Origin: Opitutia bacterium UBA6410
GTDB lineage: Bacteria > Verrucomicrobiota > Verrucomicrobiia > Opitutales > Intestinicryptomonadaceae
DNA: 12,947 nucleotides
NCBI GenBank assembly: GCA_002437405.1
Contig: DJPO01000019.1
Coordinates: 1-12,947 of the forward strand
Direction of reading: 5' to 3'
Made by a program: the position numbers and the translations under genes. Positions 1 through 7,325 of the stretch are shown here, piece by piece. Under the pieces are notes generated by a model that did no database searches, had not been told where the DNA came from, and saw nothing but the letters and a program-made list of their open reading frames with translations. How positions within the stretch are numbered: the stretch's first letter is position 1; each line of letters starts with the position of its first letter.

Positions 1-41
1 AATCCCCTCCCAATTGCCCCACGTTTTTCGGGTTTTAGCTA

Positions 42-133
42 CGTTCAGACAGCGGCTTTGGGCTTGGGACGCGATGGCGTGCGTACTTAAGTACGTACCC
101 ATTGCGGCACAAGACCGAAACGCTGTATCAACG
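42..133. repeat. Long imperfect inverted repeat (hairpin) downstream of clpP
   Basis: The two arms, about 42-88 and 89-133, are complementary at roughly three quarters of positions with small bulges. The matched blocks include CGTT (42-45) with AACG (130-133), ACAGCG (49-54) with CGCTGT (121-126), and a perfect 14-base palindrome CGTACTTAAGTACG at the centre (82-95). There is no loop to speak of, so it would form a cruciform or a continuous RNA stem. No T-run follows on the minus strand, so it is not a classical intrinsic terminator of clpP. It could be a dispersed palindromic (REP/MITE-like) element or an RNA structure protecting the 3' end of the clpP transcript; the sequence alone does not decide. 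The rest of 1-169 holds no gene that I can see. Confidence 0.6.
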
Positions 134-169
134 GTGATTTCACGCGCCCAAAAAAACTTCCGCACTGGA

Positions 170-760
170 CTATAACTCTGAAACAATGGCGTCGGCTAGA
201 CCGTAGTCGATGGCTTGCTGCGCCGTCATAAAAAAGTCCCTGTCCGTGTCCGCCGCAATTTTTTCTAACGGCTGCCCAGACGCCTCCGAGAGGATTTTGT
301 TCAGCTCCTCCCTCATGCGCTCAAGCTCCATCGCCTGAATGTGCATGTCAACGGCAGTTCCAGTCATTTCGCCCATAATCAGCGGCTGGTGAATCATCAC
401 CCTCGCACTCGGGAAAAGCAGACGCTTTCCTTTGGGCGCGGCACTTAGGAGAATCGAACCCATGCTCATCGCAATCCCAGTTACGACAACCTTTACGGGG
501 GCTTTTATCAGCTTGATTGTGTCGTAAATCGACATACCCGCGCTGATTGAGCCGCCAGGGGTGCTCATGTAAATCGTGATTTCCTTTTCGTGGTCGAGCA
601 TGTCCAAATACAGAAGCTTTGTGACAGCCGCCGCCGCCGATTCGTCGGTGATTGCGTCCCAGATGAAAATCTTGCGTTCGTCCAAAAAACGTTTTGCTAT
701 CTCGTTGGGAACGGGAGTCTTTTGCTCTTTTTGTTTGTCGTTTTCTTCTTCGTTAACCAT
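170..760 (-). CDS. clpP: ATP-dependent Clp protease proteolytic subunit (ClpP family, divergent)
   Basis: Serine peptidase of the ClpP/crotonase fold, which forms tetradecameric barrels that degrade cytosolic proteins fed by ClpX, ClpA or ClpC. Numbering from the longer ATG at 793, the catalytic residues are all visible: Ser110 in GIAMSMGS, His135 in MIHQPL, and Asp186 in DTDRDFF. The STPGGSISAGMSIYDTI segment is typical of the family. The N-terminus is unusual: the region before DERKIFIWDAIT is charged (Glu/Lys/Asn-rich) and lacks the usual R(A/S)YDIYSRLLKERI segment, so it may be a paralogue rather than the main ClpP. I chose the ATG at 760 because it lies one base after the metW stop (762-764). 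The in-frame ATG at 793 has no ribosome-binding site and would add eleven residues overlapping metW. It is the last gene of the metX-metW-clpP group, and no Clp ATPase gene is visible in the window. Confidence 0.88.
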   Translation of the reverse strand: MVNEEENDKQKEQKTPVPNEIAKRFLDERKIFIWDAITDESAAAAVTKLLYLDMLDHEKEITIYMSTPGGSISAGMSIYDTIKLIKAPVKVVVTGIAMSMGSILLSAAPKGKRLLFPSARVMIHQPLIMGEMTGTAVDMHIQAMELERMREELNKILSEASGQPLEKIAADTDRDFFMTAQQAIDYGLADAIVSEL

Positions 761-761
761 A

Positions 762-1385
762 TTATTTTTCTTTTGAAATTTCGAAAATCGCATAGCCCGC
801 GCGCAGGTTCGGCATCAGGGAGCACGGAGTCTCCCAGTCGGCGCGGAGGAAATGGCGGCGGTGTATTTTTATATCGTTTGCAACGCAGAAACGCTTAAAC
901 GAATTTACGGAAATTTGATTCGTGGGGCGGGAACTTTCCCACGGCTCGGGGTAGACTTCGTTCTGAACCCTGTTGCCCGTGGCGAGAATCGCGAGCCTGT
1001 TGCGCCAGTAGCCGTAGTTGATGAAGCCCACCGCAACGCGCCGCGCAACACGCAGGGATTCGAAGACAACCTGCTTGGCGTTCTCCAACTCGGGGAGTGT
1101 GCGGGAGCATACAATCCAGTCGAAGGAGTCGTTTTCGAAGGACGCGAGCAGCTCCATAATGTCGCCGTGGTAGGCGTTGACCCCGCGCTTTATGCAGCGG
1201 GAGATTTTCTCGAAATCCATATCGACCCCAACTGCATAGACATTCTTGAGGCGCATTAGCTCCGCGAGCAAAATGCCGCGCCCGCAGCCCAAGTCGAGCA
1301 CACTGTCGCCCTCCGAGACCCATTCGCTAATCGCGTTTAGCTCGATTTTCTTCTTGAGGCTTGATTTGTTTTTGTCTTCGCCCAT
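762..1385 (-). CDS. metW: Methionine biosynthesis protein MetW
   Basis: SAM-methyltransferase-fold protein of the MetW family, found next to metX in many bacteria. It is thought to assist MetX in making the activated homoserine for methionine; a methyl transfer reaction is not firmly established for the family. The 207 residues are about the usual family length. Motif I is VLDLGCGRG (residues 29-37), followed by the acidic end of the second strand at GVD (53-55). The C-terminal half has the family signature GYWRNRLAILATGNRV (125-140) and PEPW (146-149), seen in MetW proteins as GHWRxR...PYxW. It starts four bases after the metX stop and ends one base before the likely clpP start, so it is almost certainly cotranscribed with both. 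Confidence 0.9.
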   Translation of the reverse strand: MGEDKNKSSLKKKIELNAISEWVSEGDSVLDLGCGRGILLAELMRLKNVYAVGVDMDFEKISRCIKRGVNAYHGDIMELLASFENDSFDWIVCSRTLPELENAKQVVFESLRVARRVAVGFINYGYWRNRLAILATGNRVQNEVYPEPWESSRPTNQISVNSFKRFCVANDIKIHRRHFLRADWETPCSLMPNLRAGYAIFEISKEK

Positions 1386-1389
1386 AGGT

Positions 1390-2544
1390 CTAAGCGTTGA
1401 GGAAAAATTCGACGAGTTTGTAAAGTTTCGGGGAGTGGATTAGGAAGGAGTCGTGCCCCAAATCGCTCTTGATTTCGGCATACGAGGCGGTTTTGTGAAG
1501 CCGCAGCAGCGCGCGTACAATCTCGCGGTTTTGCGCGGGAGGGAAGAGCCAGTCGGACGTGAAGCCCACGACCAGCACTTTGGCTTGGACGTTTTTGAAC
1601 GCCCCCTCGAGCGTCCCGCCACCGTACGTGCGCAGGTCGAAGAGGTCGAGCGCGCGGGTGAAGTAAAGGTACGTGTTGGCGTCGAAGCGGTTGACGAACG
1701 ACTGCCCCTGATGGTGCAGGTAGTTTTCGATTTCGAACGACGGTTTGAATATGCTCGAGTTCGCGAACTTCGCCTTGTGCTCGCGCCCGAATTTGCCGTC
1801 GAGCCCCTTGTCGGAAAGGTAGGTTATGTGCGCCATCATTCGGGCGATGCTCAGCCCGACACTCGGGGTGCGGTCGAGCGCATAGTTGCCGCCGTTCCAG
1901 ACGGGATCCTGCATAATCGCCGAACGCCCGACTTCGTTGAAGGCAATCGCCTGCGCGTTGATTCGCGAGGTCGTCGCTAGTGCGCAAATGCGCTCGACCC
2001 TGTCGGGGTAGTCGATTGCCAGCTGCAAGACCTGCATTCCGCCCATCGAGCCGCCGATTGCCATCTTAAGCCGCCCGATTCCGAGGTAGTCTACCAGCCT
2101 CATCTGAACCGCCGCAATGTCGCGTATCGTGACCGCGGGGAAAGTCAGGTTGTAGCGTTGGCCTGTCTTGGGGTTTATCGACGACGGGCCGGTCGTCCCG
2201 CGGCAGCCGCCTATGCAGTTGGCGCAAATAATAAAATATTTGTTGGTGTCCAGCGGCTTGGCGGGGCCTATGATGTTGTTCCACCAGCCCGATTTTTTAT
2301 CGTCGAGCGAATAGACGCCCGCGCAGTGGTGGTCGCCCGTTAGCGCGTGGCAGACGAGTATCGCGTTGGACTTGTCCGCATTGAGCCTGCCGTAGGTCTC
2401 GTAGCGGACGTTGAAAGATTCGAGCCTGCCGCCCAATTCGAAGTCGAGCGGCTCGTCGCAATGGAAGTCGGAGTACGCGACAAGCCCGACGTCGCCTTCG
2501 TAGTCTTCGGGTTTGAAAATAAAGTCGTCGCTGGAGTCGTTCAT
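1390..2544 (-). CDS. metX: Homoserine O-acyltransferase MetX (probably acetyl)
   Basis: Alpha/beta-hydrolase that transfers an acyl group from acyl-CoA to the hydroxyl of homoserine, the first committed step of methionine synthesis, in the cytosol. The 384 residues match the family length. The catalytic triad is Ser166 in GGSMGG, Asp331 in FTSDW, and His364 in LGHDSF. Other family segments are HALTGD (66-71), GGCRGTTGPSSINP (112-125), and the lid-region AFNEVGR and RFDANTYLY. MetX enzymes use acetyl-CoA or succinyl-CoA, and sequence reading cannot settle which. The nearby metY favours O-acetylhomoserine, whereas metX-metW pairs also occur with succinyl-specific enzymes. The start is secure: a perfect AGGAGG (2552-2557) lies seven bases upstream. 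The ATG overlaps the stop of the upstream HtrA-like gene in an ATGA, so the two are translationally coupled. Confidence 0.93.
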   Translation of the reverse strand: MNDSSDDFIFKPEDYEGDVGLVAYSDFHCDEPLDFELGGRLESFNVRYETYGRLNADKSNAILVCHALTGDHHCAGVYSLDDKKSGWWNNIIGPAKPLDTNKYFIICANCIGGCRGTTGPSSINPKTGQRYNLTFPAVTIRDIAAVQMRLVDYLGIGRLKMAIGGSMGGMQVLQLAIDYPDRVERICALATTSRINAQAIAFNEVGRSAIMQDPVWNGGNYALDRTPSVGLSIARMMAHITYLSDKGLDGKFGREHKAKFANSSIFKPSFEIENYLHHQGQSFVNRFDANTYLYFTRALDLFDLRTYGGGTLEGAFKNVQAKVLVVGFTSDWLFPPAQNREIVRALLRLHKTASYAEIKSDLGHDSFLIHSPKLYKLVEFFLNA

Positions 2545-3752
2545 TTTTTTGCCTCCTCTTGCGGTTCTTCGGATTTTGCATCCGCCTTCTCGGATTCACC
2601 CTTAGCCTTGGCTGTTGCGGGGGATTCTTTTGCGGCGGAGGTTGCGACCGCCTTCGCGGGGGTCGGAGCTTTTGTCAAAACGGGCGCGGATTGCGCCGCC
2701 TTTACGACATCGCCCGACATTCGCTCCGTGATTAGCTCGAGCTTCACGGTTTCCGCGCCCCTGCGGACTTTGAAAACCGCCGTCTCCTTTGGGCGGATAA
2801 AAAACGTGTGCTGCCTAAGCTGGGTGTTGTTGGACACTTTCGCGGAATTGATTTCGACGATTTCGTCGCCCGCCTTGAACCCCGCCTTTTTCGCGGGCGC
2901 GTTTTCGGCGACGAAGTCGACTACGACTTTCGAGCCCTCCGCGGGGTCGGGAACGTCCTTTGCGAGCATTCCGAACCAGCTGTAAATCGGCTCTCCGCAA
3001 ATCATTATGTCGTCGCGGATTTTTGCGGCGGCGCGGGCGGGGAGAATGAACGAGCCGCCGACTTCGGGGATTGACGCGACAATCATTCCCGCGAATTTGC
3101 CGTCGAGCGAAAAGACCGCTCCTCCCGTGCTGCCGCGCGGGGCGGGGATATTCGTGCGCACATAGACCGTCGGCAGGAAGCGTCCGCCGAACTCTATGTT
3201 TTGCCCAGCCGCAAGCCCCATTCTCGGCGCGGCGGGCAGCCCCATTTCGTGCGAAATTGCAACGAGCAGCGTCGCGGGCTCGACGGGCTCGGCGTTTTTG
3301 TCGATTACCACAACCGGCAAATCCGCCGACTTGAAGTTCCCCGAAATTTTGATAATCGAAACCGTCGTGAGCGGGTCGAACCCGACGTTTTCGGCGTCCA
3401 GCAGCTTGCCGTCGTACTCGACCCACAGCTTCTGCGCGCCGCGCGTTACAAATGCGCTCGTCATAATCGCGCCCGTTTTGCTCGCAATGAATCCAGAGCC
3501 GACGTCGAGGATTTTCGCGCGGGCTTCGTGCCCAGCCGCGTCCTTTGAAATTATCTGCTTTTGCGCGTAGACTTTTACGACGCTTTTTTTGTTCTCCGCA
3601 AAGAGCGAGTGCAGCTGCCGCTGGAGCAGGGCGGGCGCGTCGGACGGCGCGGGCGTCTTGGCGGGCGGCGGAGTCTGGGCGCACAGGGCGGCGGACGCGG
3701 CAACGAGTGTCGCGACGGCTGCGGCGGTTTTTGCGGTTTCGGAGATTCGCAT
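2541..3752 (-). CDS. HtrA/DegP-like trypsin-fold and PDZ protein with degenerate catalytic triad
   Basis: Secreted or periplasmic protein with the domain order of HtrA proteases: signal peptide (residues 1 to about 25, cleavage likely after LCA), trypsin-like domain (about 55-250), one PDZ domain (about 255-343), and a low-complexity Ala/Lys/Glu/Pro tail (350-403). The usual triad motifs can be aligned but are lost. TNxHV is TSAFV, with Phe101 in place of His. DPxTDLAVLK is DPLTTVSIIK, with Thr130 in place of Asp. GNSGG is GSTGG, with Thr209 in place of Ser. It should therefore be a non-proteolytic scaffold or chaperone that binds C-termini or unfolded clients through its PDZ domain; that role is inferred. 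The gene lies 60 bases after ppk1 and its stop overlaps the metX start, which is odd for a secreted protein. No Shine-Dalgarno is visible at its ATG. Confidence 0.85.
   Translation of the reverse strand: MRISETAKTAAAVATLVAASAALCAQTPPPAKTPAPSDAPALLQRQLHSLFAENKKSVVKVYAQKQIISKDAAGHEARAKILDVGSGFIASKTGAIMTSAFVTRGAQKLWVEYDGKLLDAENVGFDPLTTVSIIKISGNFKSADLPVVVIDKNAEPVEPATLLVAISHEMGLPAAPRMGLAAGQNIEFGGRFLPTVYVRTNIPAPRGSTGGAVFSLDGKFAGMIVASIPEVGGSFILPARAAAKIRDDIMICGEPIYSWFGMLAKDVPDPAEGSKVVVDFVAENAPAKKAGFKAGDEIVEINSAKVSNNTQLRQHTFFIRPKETAVFKVRRGAETVKLELITERMSGDVVKAAQSAPVLTKAPTPAKAVATSAAKESPATAKAKGESEKADAKSEEPQEEAKK
2552..2557 (-). promoter_or_regulatory. Strong Shine-Dalgarno sequence of metX
   Basis: AGGAGG on the minus strand, seven bases before the metX ATG, lying inside the last codons of the upstream gene. 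It is the best ribosome-binding site in the window. Most other starts here have only A/T-rich leaders, so metX is probably translated strongly and not only by coupling from the upstream frame. Confidence 0.85.
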
Positions 3753-3812
3753 AAAAGTCGGTAAATAATGGATTCGCCCGCGCGGTTTTTCAAGCGTATT
3801 TAAAAGGCGCGC

Positions 3813-5906
3813 CTAAACGTTGTGTCCGTTTTCCCTTTCGAGGCTGAGTTTGCAGAAGTGCTCCTGACACGAGAAAAGCTCTTCGCCCGCGGGGACTTCG
3901 CGCTTGTAGTACGCGCCGTTGGAGTGCAGGAAGGTGGCGAATTTGTTGTCCTTTAGCATCGAGCCGAGAATTTCGCCGCCGATGCGCGCTTTGATGTCGG
4001 GGTCTTCGATGGGGTATATGCACTCGATTCTCTTGAACATATTGCGCGTCATGATGTCGCCGCTGCCGACGAAAATTTCGGGGTCGCCGTCGTTTTCGAA
4101 GTAGTATATGCGGCTGTGTTCGAGGTATACGCCGACGATGCTGCGCACGGTTATGTTTTCGCTCAGCCCCTTGACCTGCGGGACGAGCCCGCAAATGCCG
4201 CGCACGATGAGGTCGATTTTAACGCCAGCCTGCGAGGCTTTGTAGAGCGCGTCTATCGAAGACTGCTCGATTACCGAATTTACTTTGATGACAATCCGCG
4301 CGGGTTTGCCCTTTTTTGCGAATTCGGCTTCGCGCCCGACTTTTTTCAGAAATTCGGAATGGAAGCAGAACGGCGCGACCCACAGCTTTTTGAACTGCGG
4401 ATTCAGTACCTTGCCCGTCAGCGTGTTGAAGAGGTCGGCGACTTCCGCGGCGATTTCGGCGTTCGCGGTAAATAGCGAAATGTCGGTGTAGCATTTTGCC
4501 GTTTTGGAGTTGTAGTTGCCCGTACCCAAATGCGCGTAGCGGCGGAGCTTGCCGTCCTCCTCCCTGCGGACGACAAGGCACGTTTTGCAGTGCGTCTTGT
4601 AGCCGACTATTCCGTAGAGTACGTGGACTCCGCATTCCTCGAGCTCGCGCGCCCACTGGATATTGTTTTCCTCGTCGAAGCGCGCCTTCAGCTCGATGAG
4701 AACCGTCACCTGCTTGCCGTTTGCGGCGGCGGACTTCAGCGACTGCACGACGGGCGAGCCGCGACCAGTGCGGTAGAGCGTCATTTTTATCGCGAGGACG
4801 TTGGGGTCGTTCGCGGCGGCCGTCACGAAGTCTTCGACGGGCGCGAAGCTGTCGTAGGGGTGGTGGAGGATTCTGTCGCGCTCGCGGATTACCGCGAAAA
4901 TGTCCGCACCGTTTTTGAAGCACGCGGGAGTGTAGGGCTTGAACGGCGGGAACTTCAGGTCGGGACGCTCGACCATATCGTACGCCGACGCGAGCCTTGC
5001 GAGATTCAGCGGGCTGCCGTCGATTTTGTAGACGAAGTTTTCGTCGAGGTCTATCGCCTCCACGAGAGTCCGCAACGCGGAGTCGCTCACGCAGCTTTCG
5101 ATTTCGAGGCGCACCGCCGCGCCCTTGCGGCGGTTGTGGAGCTCGTTTTCTATGGTCTGGAGCAGGTTTTCGGTTTCCTCTTCGTCGAAATAGAGGTCGG
5201 AGTTGCGGGTGATTCTGAAAATCGCCCCGCCCCTGACTTTGTAGCCGGGGAAAAGCTGCTCGGCAAAATATTTTATCGTGTCGCTGAGGTACGCGAAATT
5301 CGCGCCGTCCGCGCTGTCGCCGATTTTTATGAAGCGCGGGAGAATCGGCGGAATCGGGATAATCGCGATGTCGCTCGGGGCGCGGCGCACGTTGGGGTTT
5401 GCGATTTGCAGCAAAACGTACAGCCCCTTGTTGCGCAGGTGCGGGAAGGGGTGCGCGGGGTCGACCGCAAGCGGCGTGAGGGCGGGGTAGATGTTGTCCT
5501 CGAAGAACTTTTTGAGCCACGCCTTTTCCGCCGCCGAGCATTCCTTGGGCGTTTTGAAGAAGATTTTTTCCTTCCGCAGGGCGGGCAGGATTTCGTCCGC
5601 CCAGACCCGATATTCGTCCGCCGTCATAGCCGACGTGATTTCGGCGATTCTCCGCAACTGCTCGCGCGGGCCCAGCCCGTCGAACCCGACTTCGGGGACG
5701 CCCGACTCGAGCTGCTGCTCGAGCCCCGCGACGCGGATTTCGAAGAATTCGTCGAGGTTGTTGCTGACAATCGAGAGGAAGCGCAGCCGCTCGAGCAGCG
5801 GGAAGGACGGTTCGGAGCACAGATTGAGGACGCGTCTGTTGAACGCCAGCCAGCTAAGCTCGCGGTTGAAGTATTTGTTGTTGCCTTGGTGCTCGGAGTT
5901 TTTCAT
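3813..5906 (-). CDS. ppk1: Polyphosphate kinase 1
   Basis: Reversibly polymerises the gamma phosphate of ATP into inorganic polyphosphate, usually at the inner membrane; polyphosphate serves as a phosphate and energy store and in stress tolerance. The 697 residues are full length. The N-terminal domain begins with FNRELSWLAFNRRVL (13-27), followed by FLSIVSNNLDEFFEIRV. The two phospholipase-D-like catalytic motifs are present: YKTHCK with His439 (the residue autophosphorylated in E. coli PPK1 at the equivalent His435) and EHSRIYYF with His597. RILHHPYDSF (345-354), HLGTGNYN (459-466) and SGDIMTRN (615-622) are further family motifs. Downstream, after 60 bases, comes the PDZ pseudoprotease. 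No exopolyphosphatase or phosphate-transport gene is adjacent. No clear Shine-Dalgarno precedes the ATG. Confidence 0.96.
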   Translation of the reverse strand: MKNSEHQGNNKYFNRELSWLAFNRRVLNLCSEPSFPLLERLRFLSIVSNNLDEFFEIRVAGLEQQLESGVPEVGFDGLGPREQLRRIAEITSAMTADEYRVWADEILPALRKEKIFFKTPKECSAAEKAWLKKFFEDNIYPALTPLAVDPAHPFPHLRNKGLYVLLQIANPNVRRAPSDIAIIPIPPILPRFIKIGDSADGANFAYLSDTIKYFAEQLFPGYKVRGGAIFRITRNSDLYFDEEETENLLQTIENELHNRRKGAAVRLEIESCVSDSALRTLVEAIDLDENFVYKIDGSPLNLARLASAYDMVERPDLKFPPFKPYTPACFKNGADIFAVIRERDRILHHPYDSFAPVEDFVTAAANDPNVLAIKMTLYRTGRGSPVVQSLKSAAANGKQVTVLIELKARFDEENNIQWARELEECGVHVLYGIVGYKTHCKTCLVVRREEDGKLRRYAHLGTGNYNSKTAKCYTDISLFTANAEIAAEVADLFNTLTGKVLNPQFKKLWVAPFCFHSEFLKKVGREAEFAKKGKPARIVIKVNSVIEQSSIDALYKASQAGVKIDLIVRGICGLVPQVKGLSENITVRSIVGVYLEHSRIYYFENDGDPEIFVGSGDIMTRNMFKRIECIYPIEDPDIKARIGGEILGSMLKDNKFATFLHSNGAYYKREVPAGEELFSCQEHFCKLSLERENGHNV

Positions 5907-6035
5907 TCGGCTTGTAAATTTTTCTCTTTTGTCTTTCGACTTGGCTCGCGCCGTTGCCGATTAAAAGTACAAAATATTGACACAGCCCGCGCCGCCGCCG
6001 TTCAAAAAAATTGCGGGGCGCGGGGCGCGTCGGTG
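5907..6035. other. Intergenic gap between metY and ppk1
   Basis: This 129-base gap is the largest between genes of the main cluster, so it is the most likely place for a transcript boundary. On the minus strand the metY stop is followed by a G+C-rich stretch able to form only a short stem (GCGC-CCC-GCGC) and then a run of seven T (from 6010 downward), a weak terminator at best. Further on there is an A/T patch with a -10-like TTTAAT (around 5960-5965) before ppk1, but no convincing -35. I would not claim a defined promoter or terminator here. Confidence 0.3.
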
Positions 6036-7313
6036 TTAGATTTTCGAGAGGGCTTGGTCGAAATCGGCGATGATGTCGTCGATGTGCTCGAGCCCGACGG
6101 ATACGCGGATAAGCTCGGGCAGGATACCCGTCGCGCGCTGTTCCTCGTCTGAGAGCTGCCTGTGGGTTGTGCTCGCGGGGTGCAGTACGCCCGTGCGCGC
6201 GTCCGCGACGTGTATTACAAGCGCGGCGAGCTCGAGCGAGTTGAGCAGCTTTTCCGCCGCCTTTCTTCCGCCCTTCGGGCCGAACGTCATCACGCCGCCG
6301 CAAGCCTTGAGGTACTTTTTCGCCAAAGCCGCGCTCGACGAATTCGGCAACCCGGGATATTCGACCCAGTCGACCTTGGGGTGCGAGGCGAGAAATTCCG
6401 CGAGCTTCTGCCCGTTTTCACTGTGCTTTACCATTCGCAGGGGCAGGGTTTCGAGATTCATATTCGTAAGCCACGCATTCATCGGCGAAATCATCATTCC
6501 GAAGTCGCGCATAACGTGCGTGCGCGCCTTTGTGATGAACGCGAGATTCCCGAATGTCTTGGTGTAGACGAGTCCGTGGTAGCTTTCGTCGGGGGTCGTG
6601 AGACCGGGGAATTTACCCGACGCCTCATAGTCGAAGTCGCCCTTGTCGACTACGATTCCGCCGAGACTGCATGCGTGCCCGTCGGCGTATTTCGAGAGAC
6701 TGTGGGTGACGATGTTCGCGCCGAAGTCGAACGGGCGGCAGAGATAGGGGGTCGGGAAGGTGTTGTCGACCGCAAAGGGGATTCCCGCGCGGCGGGCGAC
6801 TCTCGCGAATTTTTCGAAGTCGAGAACTTTGACGCTGGGGTTGGAGAGGCTTTCTCCGAAAATCAGCTTGGTGTTGGGGCGCACCGCCGCGAAGATTTCG
6901 TCTTCGGAGGCGTCCTGATTCACGAACGTGGTTTCGACCCCGAACTTTTTGAACGAGTGCGCCAGCAGGTTGGAAGTCCCGCCGTAGAGCGTGCCCGCGC
7001 TTACGATGTGGTCGCCCGCTTCGCAGAGGTTCATTACGAGAATGGAAGTCGCGCTCTGGCCGCTCGAGCAGGCGATTGCGCCGACGCCGCCCTCGAGCGC
7101 CGCCATTTTCTTTTCGAGAACTTCGGCGGTGGGGTTGGAAAGGCGCGTGTAGAAGTGCCCCGCGATTTCGAGGTCGAAGAGTTTTGCGAGTTCCTCGGCG
7201 GTGTCGTATTTGTAAGTCGTGCTTTGCGCGATTGGCGCGACGCGCGGCTCGCCGTTTTTGGGCTGCCAACCCGCCTGCACGGCGAGCGTTTCGATGTGGT
7301 ATTTTTTCTCCAT
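6036..7313 (-). CDS. metY: O-acetylhomoserine sulfhydrylase MetY (PLP enzyme)
   Basis: Cytosolic Cys/Met-metabolism PLP enzyme of fold type I that replaces the acetyl group of O-acetylhomoserine with sulfide to give homocysteine, bypassing cystathionine. The 425 residues match MetY (about 425-430) rather than the shorter MetB/MetC/MetZ (about 380-400). Visible features are FYTRLSNPT (54-62, Tyr and Arg contacting the PLP phosphate of the neighbouring subunit), the SSGQSA loop (83-88), Asp183 in AVDNTF (pyridine nitrogen), the Schiff-base Lys208 in THSLSKYADGH, and the substrate carboxylate Arg403 in LIRVSVGLE. It completes the route begun by MetX, encoded about 3.5 kb further along the same strand. 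It starts 12 bases after the pseudouridine synthase gene stops. Its leader is A/T-rich with no Shine-Dalgarno. Confidence 0.92.
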   Translation of the reverse strand: MEKKYHIETLAVQAGWQPKNGEPRVAPIAQSTTYKYDTAEELAKLFDLEIAGHFYTRLSNPTAEVLEKKMAALEGGVGAIACSSGQSATSILVMNLCEAGDHIVSAGTLYGGTSNLLAHSFKKFGVETTFVNQDASEDEIFAAVRPNTKLIFGESLSNPSVKVLDFEKFARVARRAGIPFAVDNTFPTPYLCRPFDFGANIVTHSLSKYADGHACSLGGIVVDKGDFDYEASGKFPGLTTPDESYHGLVYTKTFGNLAFITKARTHVMRDFGMMISPMNAWLTNMNLETLPLRMVKHSENGQKLAEFLASHPKVDWVEYPGLPNSSSAALAKKYLKACGGVMTFGPKGGRKAAEKLLNSLELAALVIHVADARTGVLHPASTTHRQLSDEEQRATGILPELIRVSVGLEHIDDIIADFDQALSKI

Positions 7314-7325
7314 AATATCAAAAAT

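Noticed and set aside
150..156. Run of seven A (T on the minus strand) just after clpP as an intrinsic terminator
   Set aside because: Only a three-base stem can form before it, too weak to call a terminator.
4219..5820. Minus-strand alternative frame of about 530 codons inside ppk1
   Set aside because: The translation is dominated by Arg, Pro and Ala, typical of an out-of-frame reading of G+C-rich DNA, and it lies wholly within ppk1.
5977..5982. TTGACA on the plus strand as a -35 box
   Set aside because: The following sequence is G+C-only with no -10 element, and no plus-strand gene follows.
4530..6152. Long plus-strand open frame of about 540 codons opposite ppk1
   Set aside because: It is in exact codon register with ppk1 on the other strand, where stops arise only from TTA, CTA and TCA codons, which are rare in this G+C-rich coding style. 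Its translation has no recognisable domain, and ppk1 is unmistakable.
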